From an uncultured Aeromonadales bacterium (GTDB lineage: Bacteria; Pseudomonadota; Gammaproteobacteria; Enterobacterales; Succinivibrionaceae): a DNA stretch of 6,629 nucleotides. Numbering within the stretch: position 1 is the stretch's first letter; every line of letters begins with the position of its first letter. The DNA lies in assembly GCA_902796095.1 (NCBI GenBank), contig CADBNP010000046.1, positions 1-6,629 on the forward strand. Direction: 5' to 3'. The notes under the pieces are model-generated. The model worked only from the letters and a program-made list of their open reading frames with translations, made no database searches and was not told the origin of the DNA. A program made the translations under genes and the position numbers. This document shows positions 1 through 3,471 of this stretch, piece after piece.

Positions 1-168
1 AATTCTCTGTCCGGTTGGCAGTCCGGTGTGAACATCGCGAGGAATTTCGACTTCATGATCCATTCCGTAAACGAGGATTTTATCCTTTTTGTCACCGCCC
101 TGATCGCATGAACCCTTGATTTCGCCCTGGTTTTTTCCAGTTACTTTCATATACATTGTTAAGGCCAT
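1..168 (-). CDS. hcp: Hcp-family type VI secretion tube protein, N-terminal part (cut by window edge)
   Basis: Hcp forms hexameric rings that stack into the inner tube of the type VI secretion system. It is also secreted and can carry effectors. The minus strand gives 56 codons starting MALTMYMKVTGKNQG, followed by a G-S-C-D segment near residues 19-22, ILVYGMDHEVEIPRD near 31-45 and TGLPTGQRI at 48-56. This matches the Hcp N-terminus: a first beta strand of the 'YM-V-G--QG-IKGS' type, then the 'H-V-IP-D--TG-PTG-R' block. The family is about 160-170 residues, so roughly the first third is visible. The ATG at 168-166 is chosen because a strong GGAGG lies at 177-181, 8 nt upstream, and the family begins here. 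The frame stays open further upstream to a stop at 307-309, with another ATG at 252, but the extra residues do not look like Hcp. There is no sign in the window of other T6SS genes. The family call is firm; whether it is an orphan or part of a cluster cannot be seen. Confidence 0.88.
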   Translation of the reverse strand, partial: MALTMYMKVTGKNQGEIKGSCDQGGDKKDKILVYGMDHEVEIPRDVHTGLPTGQRI

Positions 169-176
169 AATGAATA

Positions 177-181
177 CCTCC
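177..181 (-). promoter_or_regulatory. Shine-Dalgarno site of hcp
   Basis: The minus strand reads GGAGG 8 nt before the ATG at 168. It is the strongest ribosome-binding site in the window and decides the start in favour of 168 over the in-frame upstream ATG at 252. High translation would suit Hcp, which is needed in many copies per tube. Confidence 0.8.
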
Positions 182-377
182 AATCTGAGTTTAAAACTAA
201 TCTTGATTGTTTCGGCAGTCTGTTCAGGCTGTTGCGGAACATTCAATTCCATCTTCTGTAGAGATAACAATTCAGAGGGAGACAGGTTACAGCATGACTG
301 AAAATTTTATGTACCAGCCTTTTGGGGATGTGAACTGCTTTTGCAGAGAGTCGAAATGAAGATAAACATCACACATA
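182..377. other. Intergenic region between gluQRS and hcp
   Basis: This 196-bp gap lies downstream of gluQRS and upstream of hcp. I find no convincing intrinsic terminator for gluQRS (only a CTGC-AAAA-GCAG mini-hairpin without a T tract) and no clear sigma-70 or sigma-54 promoter for hcp. The hcp frame is open through 169-306 on the minus strand. A plus-strand ORF beginning in this area has a lipoprotein-like N-terminus but lies antisense to the hcp ribosome-binding site and looks like chance. Confidence 0.5.
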
Positions 378-1247
378 TCAGTATGATACAGTCTGATTAT
401 TCCGGGGGATTCCATCAATGCGGAAATTTTTAATTCCCCAGGAAAGTTGCTCACGGGGCGGAGCGCAGCACAGATCCGGCGGAAGAATCAGACCGAGACA
501 TTTCATGGCAGTGGCACACATAAGAGAAGGATCCGATTCGTTTACCGGTTTTGCGTGATTCTGTTTGGAATATTTAAGATCCGTTCCTGAGAGAATTAGT
601 GGGAGGTGCATATAGACCGGTGTTCTGTAACCGAGAACGGAGATTAGATTCAGCTGCCTTGTTGTTACCGGAATGAGATCTGCTCCCCTGACAATTTCTG
701 TTACTCCCTCCGTCTCATCATCTGCCACCACCGCCAGGTTGTATGCAACGGTGCCGTCAGATCTAAGAAGAACAAAATCCTCGCCGCTTTCTGCAGCCGG
801 TGTTTCGATATGACCTCTCGCAATATCATCAAATGAGAGCACAGTTCCCGGATTTCTGAAACGGACGGAAAAATTCTGATTTTCCTGATGCACCGTATTT
901 CTGCATCTGCCGTCATATATTCCGCCCAGTGCTTTAATTCTCTTTCTGCTGCAGGAGCATTTGTAGACAAGATTTCTGAACTGAAGACTTCTGATTATTT
1001 CCCTGTACTTTTCGACCTGTCTGCTCTGATAGATTACACATCCGTCATATTCGAGACCGTAGATTTCAAGAGTCTTAAGAATACTGTCAGAAGCCTCCCT
1101 GCTGCATCTCTGTCTGTCCAGATCTTCTATGCGAAGCAGCCATTTTCCTTTTTGACTTCGGGCTCTGAGAAAACTGCCTATGGCTGTGCTGAGAGATCCA
1201 AGGTGCAGAGGACCGGACGGTGTGGGGGCAAACCTTCCTGTATACAT
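378..1247 (-). CDS. gluQRS: Glutamyl-Q tRNA(Asp) synthetase
   Basis: A truncated glutamyl-tRNA synthetase paralogue that attaches glutamate to the queuosine base at position 34 of tRNA-Asp, not to the tRNA 3' end. The 289 residues fit the family (about 300). Visible marks: MYTGRFAPTPSG at the N-terminus; the class I HIGH-type motif HLGS at 15-18; RIEDLD at 39-44; the zinc site C97, C99, Y111 and C115 in CSCSRKRI...GGIYDGRC; YNLAVVADD at 169-177; EIVRGADLI at 184-192; and the KMSKS-type loop KYSKQNHA from 225. The C-terminal anticodon-binding domain of true GluRS is absent, as expected. The frame can be extended to a TTG at 1277, but the family starts close to the ATG at 1247. Neither start has a good Shine-Dalgarno sequence. 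It lies 78 nt downstream of dksA on the same strand, the usual gammaproteobacterial pairing, with a hairpin between them. Confidence 0.96.
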   Translation of the reverse strand: MYTGRFAPTPSGPLHLGSLSTAIGSFLRARSQKGKWLLRIEDLDRQRCSREASDSILKTLEIYGLEYDGCVIYQSRQVEKYREIIRSLQFRNLVYKCSCSRKRIKALGGIYDGRCRNTVHQENQNFSVRFRNPGTVLSFDDIARGHIETPAAESGEDFVLLRSDGTVAYNLAVVADDETEGVTEIVRGADLIPVTTRQLNLISVLGYRTPVYMHLPLILSGTDLKYSKQNHAKPVNESDPSLMCATAMKCLGLILPPDLCCAPPREQLSWGIKNFRIDGIPRNNQTVSY

Positions 1248-1279
1248 TAAGTGCCAGTTTTTTATTGAACAAAACAACA

Positions 1280-1305
1280 GGGCGGTATTCCTGTGAATGC
1301 CGCCC
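1280..1305 (-). terminator. Terminator-like hairpin between dksA and gluQRS
   Basis: On the minus strand an 11-bp stem (GGGCGGCATTC / GAATACCGCCC, one C-A mismatch) closes an ACAG loop and is followed by TGTTGTTTTGTT. That is the form of an intrinsic terminator for dksA. On the plus strand the mismatch becomes a G-U wobble, but no T tract follows, so minus-strand use is favoured. In Shigella flexneri gluQ-rs expression is known to be linked to dksA and limited by an intervening terminator. The same arrangement is likely here, with gluQRS expressed by partial readthrough. Confidence 0.8.
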
Positions 1306-1325
1306 CTGGAACAGAATCGCGAATT

Positions 1326-1769
1326 TTACTCGGAACGCTGCTTTTCCTTTATTTCATCAAGCTCCTTGCAGTCTACGCACAGATCTGCAGTAGGGCGTGC
1401 CTCAAGACGTCTGATACCGATTTCAGAACCGCAGTTTTCACAATATCCGAAGTCGTCCGTATCAATTCTGGCCAGAGTTTTTTCAATCTTTCTGATCAGC
1501 TTGCGCTCTCGATCTCTGGTTCTGAGCTCCAGGGCGAATTCCTCCTCCTGGGATGCTCTGTCTACATCATCAGGGAAATTGGCGGCCTCGTTCTTCATGT
1601 GACCTACTGTGTTGTCAACCTCCTCACGCAGCTGATTTCTCCATGTTGTGAGGATCTTGCGGAAATGTTCACGCTGGTTTTCATTCATGTATTCTTCACC
1701 GGGCCGAACCTGGTAAGGCTCAATGCCGTCGATAACCGTAGTTGGTTTTCTGCGTTCTTTTACAGCCAT
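1326..1769 (-). CDS. dksA: RNA polymerase-binding transcription factor DksA
   Basis: DksA binds the RNA polymerase secondary channel and, with ppGpp, represses rRNA promoters and activates amino-acid promoters during starvation. The 147-residue product is close to the usual 151. In order: an N-terminal segment containing GIEPYQVRPGEEYMNE (15-30); a long coiled coil at about 33-100 with the tip NFPDDVDRASQEEE, whose D67 and D70 correspond to the two functional aspartates of E. coli DksA (D71, D74); a four-cysteine zinc finger, C110 and C113 (CENC) with C131 and C134 (CVDC); and a C-terminal helix. IGIRRLEARPTADLC is nearly identical to E. coli. All key residues are present, so it is a full DksA rather than a zinc-less paralogue. 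AAGGGAG lies 7 nt before the ATG. It has its own promoter upstream and a hairpin terminator before gluQRS. Confidence 0.98.
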   Translation of the reverse strand: MAVKERRKPTTVIDGIEPYQVRPGEEYMNENQREHFRKILTTWRNQLREEVDNTVGHMKNEAANFPDDVDRASQEEEFALELRTRDRERKLIRKIEKTLARIDTDDFGYCENCGSEIGIRRLEARPTADLCVDCKELDEIKEKQRSE

Positions 1770-1776
1770 GTTGTAT

Positions 1777-1783
1777 CTCCCTT
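1777..1783 (-). promoter_or_regulatory. Shine-Dalgarno site of dksA
   Basis: The minus strand reads AAGGGAG ending 7 nt before the dksA ATG at 1769. Its spacing fixes the start. Confidence 0.75.
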
Positions 1784-1826
1784 GCTGGTTATTAAGGACG
1801 AGGTATACAGGATCCTTTTATAGAAG

Positions 1827-1854
1827 AGTATAGTGAGGATCGCTTTTCAGACAA
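1827..1854 (-). promoter_or_regulatory. Candidate sigma-70 promoter of dksA
   Basis: On the minus strand TTGTCT (1849-1854, four of six consensus bases) and TATACT (1827-1832, five of six) are 16 bp apart. Initiation would fall near 1820 and leave a leader of about 50 nt. A second A/T-rich element, TATAAA, lies just downstream and could act as an alternative -10. No operator could be recognised. Confidence 0.55.
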
Positions 1855-2106
1855 GAAATTGTCTCCTGCGCCTTAAAAAATTGTGCTTTGAAACAATGTA
1901 ATCATATCTGTTCTGAATGTTTGAAACGGTATTATCCACAAATTCCGGATTATTTCCATTAAGTATCTCAATTTTTTTGATTTTTATCAGATAGTTCAGA
2001 TGTATCGCTGTTTATTTGATAACCGCCGTAACAGTCTCGTCGGAAAATTTCGGCAAAGGGGAGTGAACTCAGCTGATCATATCCCCTATGTGTGAAAGAC
2101 AGGCGC
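1855..2106. other. A/T-rich stretch between queC and dksA, possible gene remnants
   Basis: No complete gene fits here. On the minus strand two overlapping frames are open for a noticeable length. One runs from inside the queC stop (about 2111) to a TGA at 1968-1970 and contains YDQLSSLPFAEIFRRD. The other runs from after a TAA at 2012-2014 to a TGA at 1847-1849 and contains KIEILNGNNPEFVDNTVSN. Neither has an ATG, GTG or TTG near its beginning, and I recognise neither. A weak hairpin sits next to the queC stop. Short runs of A and T occur around 1971-1985. Remnants of a decayed gene, a dispersed repeat or chance are all possible. Confidence 0.35.
2057..2087 (-). terminator. Possible weak terminator after queC
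   Basis: Just past the queC stop the minus strand can pair AGGGGA (2082-2087) with TCCCCT (2057-2062), with an inner TGA/TCA pairing above a small bulge. The sequence after it is TTTGCCGAAATTTT, not a clean T tract, so termination would be inefficient or the match may be chance. Confidence 0.3.
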
Positions 2107-2796
2107 CTAACCCGGGTAAATCAGCGGATCCCTGGCGTTGTTGATTTCAAATGCTCTGATCCTGTCCCGGCAGGTTCCGCATGTGCCACAGGGGTATTCT
2201 CCTCCCTCATAGCATGACCATGTAAGGTGGTACGGTACCTTAAGTTCAAGTCCGCGTCTTACTATTTCCGCCTTGTTGCAGCTGATGAACGGAGCCTCCA
2301 GTGATACAGCTCCCCCCGTACCTTCAGTTATTGCAAGGTTCATGTATTTAACAAATTCCGGTGTGCAGTCAGGATAGGCTCTCCCTGCGGCATCATCTGC
2401 ATGGGCCCCGTAGACAATACGGACTGCTCCGATGCTTTCGGCATATCCTGCGGCGGCACTCAGCATAAGACCGTTGCGAAATGGTACATACGTTCCCACC
2501 TTGCCCTCATTTCCCTTTTTTTTCAGCTGCTCAGCATAACTGGAATGATCTATCTCCTTATTCGAATGCCTGAGCAGTGAACAGGAACTTTCTGCGAAAA
2601 CACTGCTTAAATCCAGCAGTCTGTACGGCACATGATAATATGCGGCAACAGCCGCTGCTGACTTCAGTTCTCTTACGTGTTTCTGACCGTAGGTGATATT
2701 AAGAGCGTAAACATCATTTTCTCCGGAACTGACTGCCAGTGCCAGACATGTGGTGCTGTCTATTCCGCCGCTTAAAAGTACAACTGTTCTATTCAT
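2107..2796 (-). CDS. queC: 7-cyano-7-deazaguanine (preQ0) synthase QueC
   Basis: QueC converts 7-carboxy-7-deazaguanine to preQ0 using ATP and ammonia, a step of queuosine synthesis in the cytoplasm. The 229 residues match E. coli QueC (231). Visible marks: the N-terminal PP-loop ATPase signature SGGIDS at 9-14; YGQKH at 36-40; GTYVPFRNGL at 101-110; YGAHADD at 129-135; PDCTPEF at 142-148; and a C-terminal zinc site with C195, C203, C206 and C209 in TWSCYEGG..YPCGTCGTC, followed by R210. The frame can be extended upstream to 2877, but the family begins at MNRTVVLLSGG, so ATG 2796 is chosen. AGGA lies 9 nt upstream. The start overlaps the end of the preceding gene in ATGAATAG, which suggests translational coupling and one transcript. 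Confidence 0.97.
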   Translation of the reverse strand: MNRTVVLLSGGIDSTTCLALAVSSGENDVYALNITYGQKHVRELKSAAAVAAYYHVPYRLLDLSSVFAESSCSLLRHSNKEIDHSSYAEQLKKKGNEGKVGTYVPFRNGLMLSAAAGYAESIGAVRIVYGAHADDAAGRAYPDCTPEFVKYMNLAITEGTGGAVSLEAPFISCNKAEIVRRGLELKVPYHLTWSCYEGGEYPCGTCGTCRDRIRAFEINNARDPLIYPG

Positions 2797-3337
2797 TTTC
2801 CGGTGTCCTGCAGTCGTTTTTCTGTAGCTGGATAAGTTTAAACACATTTCCCTGTTCATCAAGGAAACGGTATTCAACTGAATTAATAAGTTCCGTCTGA
2901 TGAAAGAGTCCGCACAGACTCTTCATGGCCTCCGTTCTGGCTTCCCCGGTTATTATATTTTCGATATTGCTGCGGTATTTGTTGTATGGAGTCAGCTTTA
3001 CAGAAAGGTGACCATCGGAAAGAAGGCATTCGCCTTCTTTGTATGGAGATCCCTGAACTGTAAGCCTGCCGGTGCACTGCTCTGCAAAGATCTGTTCTCT
3101 GTCTGCCCTGTGTTCCAGAGCATTCTCCGGACGTTCTGCCGCTGTTTTTTCGTCAGTTATGACAGATGCATGATTATCGTTGCTCTGAAACTCCGTACTG
3201 CGGAATGGAACCGTTCCTTCGTTTTCCTGTCGGGCATTGCCGTTTTCCCGGCCCGGATCCTCAGCCAGTGAAGGTGCAGCCAGGATCAGACAGCATATTA
3301 CGTCACACAGCAGGTTTTTAAAAAATCCCTTGTTCAT
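2789..3337 (-). CDS. Unrecognised secreted or periplasmic protein, 182 aa, with four cysteines in the mature part
   Basis: I do not recognise the family. The product starts MNKGFFKNLL and has a Sec-type signal peptide: K3 and K8, a hydrophobic stretch at about 9-22, then APSLA before ED, with cleavage likely after residue 25. No lipobox cysteine is placed for a lipoprotein. Residues 26-85 are polar and rich in E, N, R and A, probably a disordered linker. Residues 86-176 look like a small folded domain with C88, C104, C142 and C176, enough for two disulfides, and with a strand-like VEYRFLDEQGNVFKLIQL at 154-171. The frame is open back to 3478, but the ATG at 3337 has CAGGA 7 nt upstream and lies about 19 nt after the predicted transcription start, whereas earlier ATGs overlap the -10. 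It is co-transcribed with and overlaps queC, and is divergent from mrcB. Two inverted repeats lie inside the gene. Confidence 0.75.
   Translation of the reverse strand: MNKGFFKNLLCDVICCLILAAPSLAEDPGRENGNARQENEGTVPFRSTEFQSNDNHASVITDEKTAAERPENALEHRADREQIFAEQCTGRLTVQGSPYKEGECLLSDGHLSVKLTPYNKYRSNIENIITGEARTEAMKSLCGLFHQTELINSVEYRFLDEQGNVFKLIQLQKNDCRTPENE
2904..2923 (-). repeat. Inverted repeat inside the secreted-protein gene (downstream copy)
   Basis: Perfect 7-bp arms AAGAGTC and GACTCTT flank a 6-nt loop. On the minus strand the 3' arm is followed by TCATC, so it is a hairpin without a proper T tract. It lies about 110 nt before the queC start, within coding sequence. Confidence 0.55.
3019..3040 (-). 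repeat. Inverted repeat inside the secreted-protein gene (upstream copy)
   Basis: Perfect 9-bp arms AAAGAAGGC and GCCTTCTTT flank a 4-nt loop (GAAT on the minus strand). The 3' arm itself is T-rich and is followed by CC. The fold resembles an intrinsic terminator or attenuator but sits within codons of the secreted protein, encoding YKEGECLLS. It could reduce readthrough to queC, particularly when translation is poor. Function is inferred only. Confidence 0.6.
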
Positions 3338-3344
3338 CAGCAAT

Positions 3345-3349
3345 TCCTG
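3345..3349 (-). promoter_or_regulatory. Shine-Dalgarno site of the secreted-protein gene
   Basis: CAGGA on the minus strand lies 7 nt before the ATG at 3337 and selects this start over in-frame ATGs further upstream. Confidence 0.6.
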
Positions 3350-3362
3350 AAATTTTTGCATC

Positions 3363-3371
3363 ATTATAGCA
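3363..3371 (-). promoter_or_regulatory. Extended -10 promoter for the secreted protein-queC operon
   Basis: The minus strand reads TGCTATAAT, an exact extended -10 element (TGn plus TATAAT). No good -35 lies at the expected distance, which is typical of extended -10 promoters. Initiation would be near 3356, about 19 nt before the chosen start codon, too short a leader for a riboswitch. Confidence 0.65.
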
Positions 3372-3392
3372 CATGAGGATCTCAAAGCTTTT

Positions 3393-3448
3393 TTGACTTT
3401 TCTGCTGTTCATGATTTTATTCAGCAAAAACCCAAAAACAAGTATAAT
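3393..3448 (+). promoter_or_regulatory. Promoter region of mrcB, one or two sigma-70 promoters
   Basis: A perfect TATAAT at 3443-3448 has only a weak -35 (TTCAGC, 3420-3425) 17 bp upstream. It would start transcription near 3455, leaving a short leader. A second candidate further upstream has a good -35, TTGACT at 3393-3398, and a poorer -10, TTTATT at 3416-3421, also with 17-bp spacing. A-rich tracts lie between them. The region is shared with the divergent promoter at 3363-3371. Confidence 0.6.
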
Positions 3449-3460
3449 AGGCGCAATTTT

Positions 3461-3465
3461 GAGGG
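3461..3465 (+). promoter_or_regulatory. Shine-Dalgarno site of mrcB
   Basis: GAGGG lies 6 nt before the ATG at 3472. An in-frame TTG at 3466 directly abuts this site and would leave no spacing, so 3472 is the better start. Confidence 0.7.
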
Positions 3466-3471
3466 TTGAGC

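Noticed and set aside
116..301. Plus-strand ORF of 61 codons with a lipoprotein-like start
   Set aside because: It overlaps the hcp start and ribosome site in antisense and has no ribosome site of its own.
888..1250. Plus-strand ORF of 120 codons
   Set aside because: It is a shadow opposite gluQRS, with no ribosome site and no recognisable motif.
1293..1823. Long plus-strand ORF of 176 codons
   Set aside because: It is antisense to dksA, which is certain. The hydrophobic look arises from reading the complement of a charged coiled-coil gene.
2797..2877. N-terminal extension of queC
   Set aside because: The added residues lie before the family start MNRTVVLLSGG and are antisense-free coding sequence of the upstream gene in another frame.
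2900..3271. Plus-strand ORF of 123 codons opposite the secreted-protein gene
   Set aside because: The minus-strand gene has a signal peptide, a ribosome site, an extended -10 promoter and coupling to queC. The plus-strand frame has none of these.
3338..3356. preQ1 riboswitch before the queC operon
   Set aside because: The predicted leader is only about 19 nt, too short for a preQ1 aptamer, and no aptamer-like fold is visible.
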